The notes beneath the pieces were generated by a model. It was not told where the DNA came from and made no database searches. It worked only from the letters and a program-made list of their open reading frames with translations. This document shows, in pieces, positions 39,933 through 49,337 of a stretch of DNA of 64,000 nt (positions are counted from its first letter, which is position 1; every line of letters starts with the position of its first letter). This DNA comes from Pontibacter kalidii (GTDB lineage Bacteria; Bacteroidota; Bacteroidia; Cytophagales; Hymenobacteraceae). Location of the stretch: NCBI RefSeq assembly GCF_026278245.1, contig NZ_CP111079.1:243501-307500 (forward strand), read 5' to 3'. Both the position numbers and the translations under genes were made by a program.

Positions 39933-42900
39933 TTGAACCGGAAGCTCGCTCTGTTATTCCTCTTACTCGCCTCGGCCTTGTGCTTTTTGGCCATGGCGGC
40001 GCTGCATTTTGATGTGCTATCCTCCCAACGGCAGGACCATCAGAAGGAGGCGGCGGAAATAACCAGGCGTGTGCAGCATTGCATAGAAAAAGCCAAGCAC
40101 CAGGCCGATAAGCTAGCTGCTACCTTAGGCGAAAATACCGTTTCTTTCTCCAGCCTGCTGCAAAATGCCGAATACCCCGTGTTCATTTACAGGTCCGGGA
40201 AACTGGTGTTCTGGTCAGACCATACGATAGCGCCACAACCTGATATCCCGGAGGGACGGGATGCCATACTTGCCATAGAAAACGAGTACGGCAGGTTTGT
40301 GGTGGTTCGCCAGCAAAGGCAGCGCTACACCATCGATGTCTACATTCCCCTTCAGGTGGATTACCGCATCAAAAACGCGTACCTGACCCCCAAGCTTGAT
40401 GAAGAAGTTTTTCAGCAGGCGAACCTGCAGCTTATACTTCAACCGGAGGCATCCCTGCCGCAGGTATATGCCAGCGATGGCCAGTTCCTGTTTGCGCTCA
40501 ACTTTGAGGAAACCCATAAAACTATCGGCTATGTAAGGGTTCAACTGGCGGTGTTTATACTTGGCTTGCTCTTTTTTATACTTTTTGCGGTCGGTGTCAG
40601 CCGTTATTTCATCCAGCGGCGCGCCTACAGCCAGGGGGTACTGCTGCTGTTGCTGCTCTTGGGGGGCATGCGCGTGGCGCTCCTGCTCCTGAACCTGCCC
40701 TTTGCCGTTATCGAGGTGGAGCTGTTTGACCCGAAACTGTATGCCGCCTCGTTCTGGTCGCCGTCGGTAGGTGATTTGTTGCTGAATGTGCTGCTGCTGG
40801 CAACCGTTGCGGGGGCGGGCATTTACCTTTTCCGCAGGAACCGGGTGGCGACGCAACTGCTGGCGCTGCCCCAGGAGAAGGGCCGCACGCTGCTGATCTT
40901 TAGTTGGCTGGTCTTCTTTTTTCTACTTTTACTGCTTTTCAAGTTCTATTACAGCATCTACCATAACTCCCCGCTGGTTCTGGATGTAACGCAGTCGCTT
41001 GCCTTTACCAAGTATAAAATGGTGCTCTACGGCATCATGCTGGTGCACACCGTAGCGTTGTGCATGTTCACCTACATCCTGGCTACGGTGGTGTCGGTGC
41101 TGGTGCCGAAGGAGCAGAAGTCGTGGCCCTATAAAACACTGCTGGTGGTGGCAGCCCTGCTGCTGCTTTTTACGGCCGTATTTGCCGTAGAGCTTTTCGC
41201 GGTGGCGCTCCTGGGGGTTATTTTCTGGGCGATCATTATACTTGCCGCGCAGCACCACCATGCTGTAAGCCTGGCCTACCGAACTTACCTTCTGTTCTTC
41301 CTGGTGATGATCGTGAGTGCCCTGACCGGTGCGGTAGCGCAATACGCGCACTACCACAACGACCTGAAGACCTATAAGCAGAACCTTGCCTTTAACATCA
41401 TGCAGGATAATGACGTTCTTGGGGAGTATCAACTCAACCAGGTGGCGGCGCAGATCGCCTCTGATGAGCTGATAAAAATGAAGATGATGGGGCCTTATGT
41501 GGATGCTTCCTTCATCAAGCGAAAGATTACCCGCCAGTACCTGAGCGATTACTTTGACAAGTATGAAATAAGCATCATGCTTTTTGACGGGCAGGGGCGG
41601 ACGCTGGAAGCCGTGGACACGACCGTCGCCACCCTGCAGGAACTGCGGCGGCAGTACGATCGGCCGCAGACCCGCACAGAGCATAAAGAGCTTTTCCTGT
41701 TAAAGGACCCGGCACGCTTCAACGCCCGCACCTACCTGAAGCTGATCCGGGTGCCGATCAGCAGTGTGCAGCAAGGCACCATTGCCCTGCAGTTAACCCT
41801 GAAACGGCTGCTACCGAACAGTGTGGTGCCCGAACTGCTGGTGGAGCAGAAGCAAAACCAGCCATTCAGGCTCGATATGCTGAGCTATGCCATCTACAGC
41901 GGCAACAAACTGCGTTACAGCGAGGGCGAATATGACTATGCCACCAACTTTGACTTCAGCCTGCTCAGGCGCCCGGAGTTATACCGGCAAGGCCTGCCCC
42001 AGGACGACTCCCACCACTATGGCGTGCAGGGCAACAACGGACAGACGCTGATCATCACCACCGACAAGTATGGCGGCCGCGAGGTGCTGTCTAATTTCTC
42101 GTTCCTGTTCCTAGTCTTTATTGGCGGCCTGCTCTTCTGCGGCTTGCTTTACCTGTTGCTGCAGCGCCACCGGCTGCGGGAGTTCAGCCCTAACTTCAGC
42201 ACCAAGATACAGCTGTTCCTGAACTTCGGAATACTCTTGCCAATGCTGCTGGTCAGCATTGCTACGGCCAGCCTGGTGACAGGCTCCTACAAAAAAGACC
42301 TGATGATCCGGTATGAGCAGCGGGGCGAGGCCATACAGGAGCATCTCTCCCAACAGCTGAGCAGAAGGCTGCTGCAGCGGCAGCGGCAACTGCAGCGAAG
42401 TATAAACGAGATTGCCGCCATCGCCGAGGCAGACGTGAATATATACAACCGCAACGGGCAGCTGCTGGTAACCAGCCAGCCGCTAATCTTCGAGGCGGGG
42501 CTTCTTTCGAAACTGGTGAACCCGGAGGCTTTCGCGGCCATAGCGGAGCGGCAGGCGCTGCGGGTACTGCTGGAGGAGCAGGCGGGCAACCTTAGCTTTA
42601 ACTCCATCTACCTGCCGCTGCGCGACGAGGAGCACCCGGCAGAGTTGGCAGGCTTTATCGGCATTCCGTTCTTTGACTCTGAAAGAGAGCTGGACCAGAA
42701 GCTCATCGAGTTGATCACCACGACCATGAATATCTTCTCGGTGATGTTTATCACCTTTATGGTGCTTACCTTCTTCGCCTCCCGAGCCCTTACCGTGCCG
42801 TTGCGCATGCTGGCCGACAAGCTGAAGCGCACCTCCCTGACGGGTAAGAATGAGATGCTGGCCTATAAGGGGGCTGATGAGATCGGCATGTTGGTGAACG

Positions 42901-43637
42901 AGTATAACCGTATGCTGCTGACGCTGGAGCAGAACAAGCAGGAGCTGGCAATGCAGGAGAAAGAGGCCGCCTGGCGCGAGATGGCAAGGCAGGTGGCCCA
43001 CGAGATCAAGAACCCGCTCACGCCCATGAAGCTTTCGCTGCAGTACCTGCAAAAGGCGATTGCCGAAAAACGCCCGAACACCGAGCAACTCATCGACAAG
43101 ATCTCGCATACGCTCATCACGCAGATCAACATCCTCAACGATATCGCCTCCTCGTTCTCCAGCTTTACGTCCATGCCCGAACCGAAGGCCGAGCCCATGG
43201 ATGTTGCCGCCGCGCTGCAGAAAGCCACCGATCTGCACAACGACCCGGCCACGGCCATTCTTACCAGGCAGATTCCGGAGGGCGAAGTGATCGTGAAAGC
43301 GGATGAAAGCCTGATGGTGCGCACCTTCAACAACCTGCTGCTTAACGCTATTCAGGCGGTGCCTACGAGCCGCCGGCCACAGATACAGGTAGGGTTGGAA
43401 CTGCAGGGCAACAGGCAGGTGTTGATCTCGATCAGAGACAATGGTAGCGGCATTCCGAAAGAGATACAGGGTAAGGTGTTTATCCCGAACTTCAGTACCA
43501 AGTATACTGGCTCGGGTATCGGGCTTGCCGTGGCCAAGCGCGGCATCGAGAACGCTGGGGGGAGGATTTGGTTCGAGTCGCAGGAGGGGGAAGGTACCAC
43601 GTTCTACATCCAGTTACCGCTGGCCGATGAGCACTAA
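39933..43637 (+). CDS. Large multi-sensor membrane histidine kinase, NtrY-like catalytic part
   Basis: The start must be near the TTG at 39933, since an in-frame TAG lies five codons upstream and no ATG or GTG is available between. The 1234-residue protein has an N-terminal helix, a periplasmic segment to about residue 195, a block of seven or so helices (about 205-475), a second extracytoplasmic segment to about 720, two helices, a third sensor segment and a last helix near 940. A HAMP-like segment follows, then the H-box V-A-H-E-I-K-N-P-L-T-P (His near 1023) and the ATPase domain with N-L-L-L-N-A-I-Q-A-V, D-N-G-S-G-I-P and G-S-G-I-G-L-A-V-A-K-R. No response regulator is adjacent. The 3' end overlaps the next gene by 11 bases. 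Confidence 0.9.
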   Translation: MNRKLALLFLLLASALCFLAMAALHFDVLSSQRQDHQKEAAEITRRVQHCIEKAKHQADKLAATLGENTVSFSSLLQNAEYPVFIYRSGKLVFWSDHTIAPQPDIPEGRDAILAIENEYGRFVVVRQQRQRYTIDVYIPLQVDYRIKNAYLTPKLDEEVFQQANLQLILQPEASLPQVYASDGQFLFALNFEETHKTIGYVRVQLAVFILGLLFFILFAVGVSRYFIQRRAYSQGVLLLLLLLGGMRVALLLLNLPFAVIEVELFDPKLYAASFWSPSVGDLLLNVLLLATVAGAGIYLFRRNRVATQLLALPQEKGRTLLIFSWLVFFFLLLLLFKFYYSIYHNSPLVLDVTQSLAFTKYKMVLYGIMLVHTVALCMFTYILATVVSVLVPKEQKSWPYKTLLVVAALLLLFTAVFAVELFAVALLGVIFWAIIILAAQHHHAVSLAYRTYLLFFLVMIVSALTGAVAQYAHYHNDLKTYKQNLAFNIMQDNDVLGEYQLNQVAAQIASDELIKMKMMGPYVDASFIKRKITRQYLSDYFDKYEISIMLFDGQGRTLEAVDTTVATLQELRRQYDRPQTRTEHKELFLLKDPARFNARTYLKLIRVPISSVQQGTIALQLTLKRLLPNSVVPELLVEQKQNQPFRLDMLSYAIYSGNKLRYSEGEYDYATNFDFSLLRRPELYRQGLPQDDSHHYGVQGNNGQTLIITTDKYGGREVLSNFSFLFLVFIGGLLFCGLLYLLLQRHRLREFSPNFSTKIQLFLNFGILLPMLLVSIATASLVTGSYKKDLMIRYEQRGEAIQEHLSQQLSRRLLQRQRQLQRSINEIAAIAEADVNIYNRNGQLLVTSQPLIFEAGLLSKLVNPEAFAAIAERQALRVLLEEQAGNLSFNSIYLPLRDEEHPAELAGFIGIPFFDSERELDQKLIELITTTMNIFSVMFITFMVLTFFASRALTVPLRMLADKLKRTSLTGKNEMLAYKGADEIGMLVNEYNRMLLTLEQNKQELAMQEKEAAWREMARQVAHEIKNPLTPMKLSLQYLQKAIAEKRPNTEQLIDKISHTLITQINILNDIASSFSSFTSMPEPKAEPMDVAAALQKATDLHNDPATAILTRQIPEGEVIVKADESLMVRTFNNLLLNAIQAVPTSRRPQIQVGLELQGNRQVLISIRDNGSGIPKEIQGKVFIPNFSTKYTGSGIGLAVAKRGIENAGGRIWFESQEGEGTTFYIQLPLADEH

Positions 43638-46600
43638 AGGCCTGGGCATAGGGCTGCTGCTTTGGCTGCTGGGCCTGCCGCTGCTTGCACAGGTGCCGCT
43701 CAGCAACAAGCGCTGTAAATGGATTCCCGTTACCGACATGCCGCAGCAGCTCGATACGCTCACGCTGATGCCCAGTTCCATTACGCTGCAGCACCCTAAA
43801 AAGGAGCAGTTCCGCTACGACTACAATTACACTTCTAACGAGCTTACCCTCACCAGTTTTCCGGCTCCCGATTCGGTGGCCCTGGATTCGCTGGGCACTA
43901 TGCAGGCCCTATCGGATTCGGTGCTCATCTGCTTTCGGGTAATGCCTCTGAATCTGACGCAGCCGGCCTTCAAGCGCGACATAGCCAAGCTGGAGCTTAA
44001 ATCTTCGCGGGATAACTTTTACCAGGAGGACATCAGCACCAAAGAAGAGATTTTCCGGACACCGGGCCTCAACAAGACAGGTAGCATTTCCAGGGGAGTA
44101 TCCTTTGGCAACACGCAGAACGTGTTTGTGAACTCTGCCCTTAACCTGCAGCTGGACGGAAAACTGACCGACGACATCAGTATAACGGCGGCTATCACGG
44201 ACCAGAACATCCCGTTTCAGCCGGAGGGCAACACACAGCAGCTGCAGGAGTTCGATAAAGTATACATCACGCTGCAGCACCGGCTGTGGCAGCTTACCGC
44301 CGGCGATGTGGTACTCAAAAGCAAGCCTTCCTACTTCATGCAGTTCTACAAAAACGTGCAGGGCGGGGCTTTTAGCTATATCACCGGGAAGAGCCCGGAG
44401 CGGCAGGGTGTAACAACCGTGGCCGCCTCCGTGTCGAAGGGAAAGTTTGCCTCCCAGACCATTAAGCCGCAGGAGGGCGTGCTGGGCCCCTACCGCCTGC
44501 GGGGCCCAAACAATGAACTGTTTATTATTGTGCTGGCCAATTCGGAGCGGGTGTTCCTGGATGGAGTGCTGCTGCAGCGGGGCTATGACTACGACTATGT
44601 GATCGACTACAACCAGGCGGAGATTACCTTCACCACCCGCCACGTCATCACCAAGAACTCAAGGCTCCGGGTAGACTTTGAGTACTCGGACCAGAACTAC
44701 AGCCGGGGCATCTACCACCTGAACCACTACCAGAACCTGGGCAAGCTGAAAGTATACGGCAATTACTACAACGAGAGCGATAACCCAAACAGTCTGCTGA
44801 ACCTGAACCTGAACACGGAGCAGAAACGCCTGCTGGCAAGTATAGGCGACAGCCTGAACCAGGCCATTTCCTCCGGCGCCGATTCGGTGGCCTATGATCC
44901 GGGGCAGGTGCTTTATGCCCGCCGCGATACTTCCTATAACAACGGCCAAAGCCTAGACCGCATCTATGTGTACTCCACCAACCCCGACTCGGCCCATTAT
45001 AGCGTGAGCTTTACCAACGTGGGCCCCGGCAACGGCGATTATGTGGCGGTAAGCGGCGCTGTGAACGGGCGCGCCTACCGTTGGGTAGCGCCTGTGAACG
45101 GGGTGCGACAGGGAAGTTACGCGCCGGTACGCGTGCTGCCCACGCCGCGCAAGAAGCAGCTGATCACCTTTGGCGGAAACTATGAACTGCAGAAAGGCAT
45201 CAGCTTCTTTGCTGAAGGCGCCGCCTCTCAACATGATTTAAACCGCTTTTCAGAGATTGATTCAGGGGATGACAGCGGCAAGGGTTTGCGGGTAGGCTAT
45301 GTGGTGCAGGACAGGCCGGTATCGTTTCTGGGAAAGTATAAACTCAACAGTACGCTGAACTATGAGTACACCGACGAGTACTTTGAGCCGATAGACCGCT
45401 ACCGCCCCATAGAGTTTGACCGCGACTGGAGTTTAACGAACACCGGGAAGGCCGAGGACCATATCTTCAACTTCTCGGTAGGCGCGGCACAGGATGCGGC
45501 TAACCTGTTCAATTACCGCATCAGCCGCCGCCACCGCGACGAGCAGCTGGACGGGGTGCAGCATCATCTGGACGTGATGAAGAAGCTGGGCAAGTTGGTG
45601 CTGCGCAACCGCTTTTTCCTGCTCAACAGCACCGACGCGCTGCGCGAGTCGCAGTGGTACCGGGGCGATGTAAACGTGGAGTATAAGTTCGGGAAGATCT
45701 CGCCAGGCTATACCTATAGCTTCGATAAAAACCGCCTCACGGCCTTAAATTCAGACTCTGTGGTAGGCTCGGCGCAGTACTTTGAGCAGCACCAGTTCTA
45801 CCTCGAGAGCGGCGACACCACCAAAACCTTGTTTCGGGTAGATTATGCTCACCGCCGCGACCGCTTTGCGACGGGTGTAGGTACGATGGGCAACCTGGAG
45901 GTAGGACAGACTTACAATGCCATCCTTCAGAAGAAGATCAGCCAGGAGCAGACGCTGGCGGTGCAGGCCACTTACCGGAAGCTGGATGCGCGCAAGGGCA
46001 AGGATGAAGAAACAATCCAATCGAGGATAGACTATAACGGCAGTTTTGTGGACGGAGCTTTCCGCTCGGAGCTGAGCTATGCCACCGGCACGGGCAGGGA
46101 GCTGAAGCGGATCTATATCTTTCAGGAAACACTGCCGGGGCAGGGCACTCATTACCTGCGGGAGGGTGGCGACCCCAACAACCTGAACGATTACCTGGAG
46201 GCGCAGACGGTGGACCAGCGCCGCTACATCAAAATATACCTGCCCACGGATGAGTACGTGAACGCCTACACTAACACTTTCACCTACCGCCTCACCACGG
46301 CCACGCCCCGCAGCTGGCGCAACGAGCCAGGTATAAGGGCCACGCTCTCCAACTTTTCTATGCTCAGCTTTGTGAGCATCAACAAAAAAACGACCGATAG
46401 CGACCTGGAGCAACGCTTCAACCCGTTTAGTGAGGACGTGGAGGACGCCTTTCTGATCTCGCTGATAAAGCAGTTGCGCCACACGGTATACTTTAACCGC
46501 AGCAGCCCCAAGTATGGCATGGAGTATACGGTGCAGCAAAATGAGCAGAAGCAGCTGCTGACCAATGGCACCGAAACCCGAAACGTGCTGAGCCACGCCC

Positions 46601-47115
46601 TGATCGGTCGCCTGAACCTGAACGAGGTGCTAAGCTCGCAGCTGAGCCTGGGCTATAACGTGCGCGAGAATCAGTCGAACTTTCTGAGCTCGAAGAACTT
46701 CAAGATTCAGGCCCGGGAGCTGTCGCCGGAGCTGGCGTACCAGCCTAATACCAAGCTGCGCTTTACCGGCAAGTACCAGCTGTCGCTGAAGGAGGATGTG
46801 CTGCAGGCAACGGAGACGGAGCAGGAGGGGCGGTTCCATGAGCTGGGGCTGGAGACGAAGCTGAGCCAGGTGGGCAAGCGCACGATCACGGGCAACATCA
46901 AGTATGTGAACATCGATTTTAAAGGGGATGAGAGCTCTAACGTGGGCTACGAGATACTGAACGCCCTGCGCCCCGGCAACAACATGACCTGGTCGCTGGT
47001 GATGCAGCAGCGCCTGAGCAACGGCCTGAACATCTCCCTCAACTACGATGGCCGCAAGGCTAACGGGGTAGGGGCCGTGCATACCGGCAGAACGCAGGTG
47101 TCAGTGCTGTTTTAA
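43627..47115 (+). CDS. Large predicted outer-membrane barrel protein, function unknown
   Basis: The ATG at 43627 gives 1162 residues starting M-S-T-K-G-L-G-I-G with a signal peptide ending L-P-L-L-A-Q; longer starts would lie inside the kinase. The segment G-S-I-S-R-G-V-S-F-G-N-T-Q-N near residue 155 followed by L-N-L-Q-L-D-G-K-L-T-D-D-I-S-I-T-A-A-I-T resembles the repeat units of the huge SprA translocon, but the match is by eye. After about residue 500 the protein shows alternating amphipathic strands with many Tyr/Arg/Gly and turns rich in Asp/Asn, ending in a V-S-V-L-F strand typical of barrels. It overlaps the kinase gene and converges on the LytTR regulator, sharing stop-codon bases (TTAA). 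Confidence 0.7.
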   Translation: MSTKGLGIGLLLWLLGLPLLAQVPLSNKRCKWIPVTDMPQQLDTLTLMPSSITLQHPKKEQFRYDYNYTSNELTLTSFPAPDSVALDSLGTMQALSDSVLICFRVMPLNLTQPAFKRDIAKLELKSSRDNFYQEDISTKEEIFRTPGLNKTGSISRGVSFGNTQNVFVNSALNLQLDGKLTDDISITAAITDQNIPFQPEGNTQQLQEFDKVYITLQHRLWQLTAGDVVLKSKPSYFMQFYKNVQGGAFSYITGKSPERQGVTTVAASVSKGKFASQTIKPQEGVLGPYRLRGPNNELFIIVLANSERVFLDGVLLQRGYDYDYVIDYNQAEITFTTRHVITKNSRLRVDFEYSDQNYSRGIYHLNHYQNLGKLKVYGNYYNESDNPNSLLNLNLNTEQKRLLASIGDSLNQAISSGADSVAYDPGQVLYARRDTSYNNGQSLDRIYVYSTNPDSAHYSVSFTNVGPGNGDYVAVSGAVNGRAYRWVAPVNGVRQGSYAPVRVLPTPRKKQLITFGGNYELQKGISFFAEGAASQHDLNRFSEIDSGDDSGKGLRVGYVVQDRPVSFLGKYKLNSTLNYEYTDEYFEPIDRYRPIEFDRDWSLTNTGKAEDHIFNFSVGAAQDAANLFNYRISRRHRDEQLDGVQHHLDVMKKLGKLVLRNRFFLLNSTDALRESQWYRGDVNVEYKFGKISPGYTYSFDKNRLTALNSDSVVGSAQYFEQHQFYLESGDTTKTLFRVDYAHRRDRFATGVGTMGNLEVGQTYNAILQKKISQEQTLAVQATYRKLDARKGKDEETIQSRIDYNGSFVDGAFRSELSYATGTGRELKRIYIFQETLPGQGTHYLREGGDPNNLNDYLEAQTVDQRRYIKIYLPTDEYVNAYTNTFTYRLTTATPRSWRNEPGIRATLSNFSMLSFVSINKKTTDSDLEQRFNPFSEDVEDAFLISLIKQLRHTVYFNRSSPKYGMEYTVQQNEQKQLLTNGTETRNVLSHALIGRLNLNEVLSSQLSLGYNVRENQSNFLSSKNFKIQARELSPELAYQPNTKLRFTGKYQLSLKEDVLQATETEQEGRFHELGLETKLSQVGKRTITGNIKYVNIDFKGDESSNVGYEILNALRPGNNMTWSLVMQQRLSNGLNISLNYDGRKANGVGAVHTGRTQVSVLF

Positions 47116-47849
47116 GGCACACGCTTGCTTTTTAAAAGCTTAGCGTTGATCATATCGAGGAAGGCTGTGCGGTAACTTGGGCCTAGCGAAACAGTGCTTT
47201 CATCAGCTAGCTTAATCTGGTTCCCCTCTACTGATTTCACCTTAGCATTATTCACAATAAAAGACTTATGTACTCTGGTGAAGTCTGCAGTTGGGAGGTG
47301 CTCCTCAACCTCCTTCATACTCAGGTAGGTTGTCAGTCTTTCTGCAGCATGGTGTATAACCACGTAATTCTGCATGGCTTCCACATAGATAATATCCTCA
47401 AGACTTACCTTTACGAATTTCCCTTTCACATCCGCCTTAACAAAAAAATAGGCGTTGTTCTGCTCTACTGCCGGTACAATTTGTCTTGGCTTTAAGGCTT
47501 CTTTCACCTTGGCGATGGCACGCAAGAATCGCTCGTAGGAGATAGGCTTGAGTAGGTAATCCACCGCATTCTTGTCAAAGGCCTGGTAGGCATAGTCAGG
47601 GTACGCGGTTGTAAACACCACTGTCGTGCAACTGTTAATGAGCCCAGTCAGATCTATGCCTGAAAGCTGCGGCATGTCTACATCCAGGAAAGTAATGTCT
47701 GCCGATACCTTGCCGGAGGTGATGGCATCAAGGGCATGCAGCGGGTTTTCTTCCGCACCCTTCAATTCAAGGCCAGGCGTGTTCTGTATATAACGCGATA
47801 GCACAACTAATGCGTGCTGCTCGTCGTCCACTACGTAGCAAGTTGTCAT
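47112..47849 (-). CDS. LytTR-type response regulator
   Basis: The 245-residue protein has a receiver domain with phosphorylation Asp in F-L-D-V-D-M-P (near residue 56), conserved D-D-E near the start, and V-F-T-T-A-Y and L-K-P-I for the switch residues. The C-terminal LytTR DNA-binding domain shows I-I-Y-V-E-A-M-Q-N-Y, F-T-R-V-H-K-S-F-I-V-N and L-G-P-S-Y-R. It is co-transcribed with the kinase that precedes it (ATGA overlap). Confidence 0.95.
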   Translation of the reverse strand: MTTCYVVDDEQHALVVLSRYIQNTPGLELKGAEENPLHALDAITSGKVSADITFLDVDMPQLSGIDLTGLINSCTTVVFTTAYPDYAYQAFDKNAVDYLLKPISYERFLRAIAKVKEALKPRQIVPAVEQNNAYFFVKADVKGKFVKVSLEDIIYVEAMQNYVVIHHAAERLTTYLSMKEVEEHLPTADFTRVHKSFIVNNAKVKSVEGNQIKLADESTVSLGPSYRTAFLDMINAKLLKSKRVP

Positions 47850-48904
47850 GTCAGCTTGATTTTTAGATTAACGCTGTGTTGCTGCTCGTCTTCCTGTATA
47901 GTTAAGGTATAATCTTCTTCGCTGTAAAGTTCGTTGAGTCTGGTTCTGGCGTTCTGAATGCCTATGCCATACCCACGCCCGGCATGGTGCTTCCGCTTTC
48001 TATTCTTCGTGCTGAAGTGGAGCTGGTGATGGCTGCCCGCAAGCTGTATGGTGGCAGCTTGCGAAGGGTCGGTCAGGTCGCCGTGCTTGAAAATGTTCTC
48101 TACAAAGGTGAGCAGGAGCAGCGGCGGAATCCGGCCCTGCAGCTGACCGGAGCACTTCAGGTGCAAGTGCAGCGGATAACTGAACCTGAGCTGGTTAAGG
48201 GCAATGTACCGTTCAATATGCTCCACCTCGTGTTGGAGCTCAGTCTTGCCGTCTTCATGCACCCGCTGCAGCGCATAATGCATTACTTCCGAGAGCAGCA
48301 GTACACCCTGAGAGGCCTTCGGAGAAACATCCTGCACAGAGTTGTAGATAAAATTAAGCGTATTGAAAAGCAGGTGCGGACTGATCTGGGCCTGGAGCAG
48401 CGCATTCTGAGAGCGGGCCAGCCCTTTAGTGAGCTCTCCCTTTTCCCGCTCGGCCTGCAGGCGCTGCAATTCTATACGGTTAATATGTTTGGTGTTTTTG
48501 ATCGTTTGGCGGGTAAACCAGTAGGCTGTACTTAACCCGAGAAAGTAGATACACCTCCAGGTAGAGCGCAGCAAAAACAGCCTGTTTATACTAAAAGACT
48601 TGGGCTCTTGGCGAAACAGGTTAATAACATTTTCCAGGCCAACCTGAATGGTAATATACATGGCTATGATCGCCGGAACCAATAAAGGAAGCAGCAAGAG
48701 TTGTTTGTGCCTGACGGTGTACTGCAGCACCACATGGGCGAAAAAATAGAACAGGCAGACATTAACGGTATACCAACAGGCCCATTCCCACCAGGCGGTA
48801 CTGGTTGGGTTAATGAGCTCGACCAGCAGTACTTCATAGGTTATAAAGGCAGCCCAGGCAAGTATATGATAAAGAATAGTGCGGTATGAAGTGCTGATCG
48901 GCAT
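47846..48904 (-). CDS. LytS/YehU-type sensor histidine kinase
   Basis: The 352-residue protein has four membrane helices in the first 135 residues, a short linker and the His_kinase domain with A-Q-I-S-P-H-L-L-F-N-T-L-N near residue 175, where the phosphorylated His usually lies in P-H-F-L-F-N. The ATPase motif is reduced (L-L-T-F-V-E-N-I-F-K-H-G and G-Y-G-I-G-I-Q-N-A-R). It forms a two-component pair with the LytTR regulator. The stimulus is unknown. Confidence 0.94.
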   Translation of the reverse strand: MPISTSYRTILYHILAWAAFITYEVLLVELINPTSTAWWEWACWYTVNVCLFYFFAHVVLQYTVRHKQLLLLPLLVPAIIAMYITIQVGLENVINLFRQEPKSFSINRLFLLRSTWRCIYFLGLSTAYWFTRQTIKNTKHINRIELQRLQAEREKGELTKGLARSQNALLQAQISPHLLFNTLNFIYNSVQDVSPKASQGVLLLSEVMHYALQRVHEDGKTELQHEVEHIERYIALNQLRFSYPLHLHLKCSGQLQGRIPPLLLLTFVENIFKHGDLTDPSQAATIQLAGSHHQLHFSTKNRKRKHHAGRGYGIGIQNARTRLNELYSEEDYTLTIQEDEQQHSVNLKIKLT

Positions 48905-49337
48905 GCCTAAAACAACGCATTACTTTTTTAACTCGCAACACGTTTCGTCTACAGCAAAAGCCTGTTCGTGTAAAATTTTTCTCTTGGCAAGCACCTGTTA
49001 TTACCTTAGGGCAGTGGTTGATTAGTTAAGAGATTAAGGAAACAAGTAATAGCCTGCCGTGCCCAATACCCCTATTCTCCGATTCATACGCTTGATGGTA
49101 ACAAACTTAATGAGAAGGCTATTCTTGTTTCTTTAATGATCCCCTTTTGTATTGCCTGAAAGAAGCAGGGAGGCGCGGAGCCTTTAGCCTTTCTAGTAAA
49201 ATGAGAAGCAGAGCTCAAAAGAAAAGGTTATAGAGGAAGGGAGGTATGCATGTACTCCATACTTATATCATGCTATTTTGATATATTACTTCTCATAAAC
49301 AACTCATCTCTTATATACCCTTCTAACTCTGCTATCT
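48905..49337. other. Intergenic region, no gene seen
   Basis: The 433-bp stretch between the divergent kinase and lipoprotein genes shows no reading frame with convincing codon use, no clear hairpin and no match to the TAnnTTTG promoter element. It should contain both promoters, but I could not locate them. Confidence 0.4.

Noticed and set aside
45751..46596. 281-residue frame antisense to the barrel gene
   Set aside because: No start context or domain; it mirrors the codon pattern of the sense gene.
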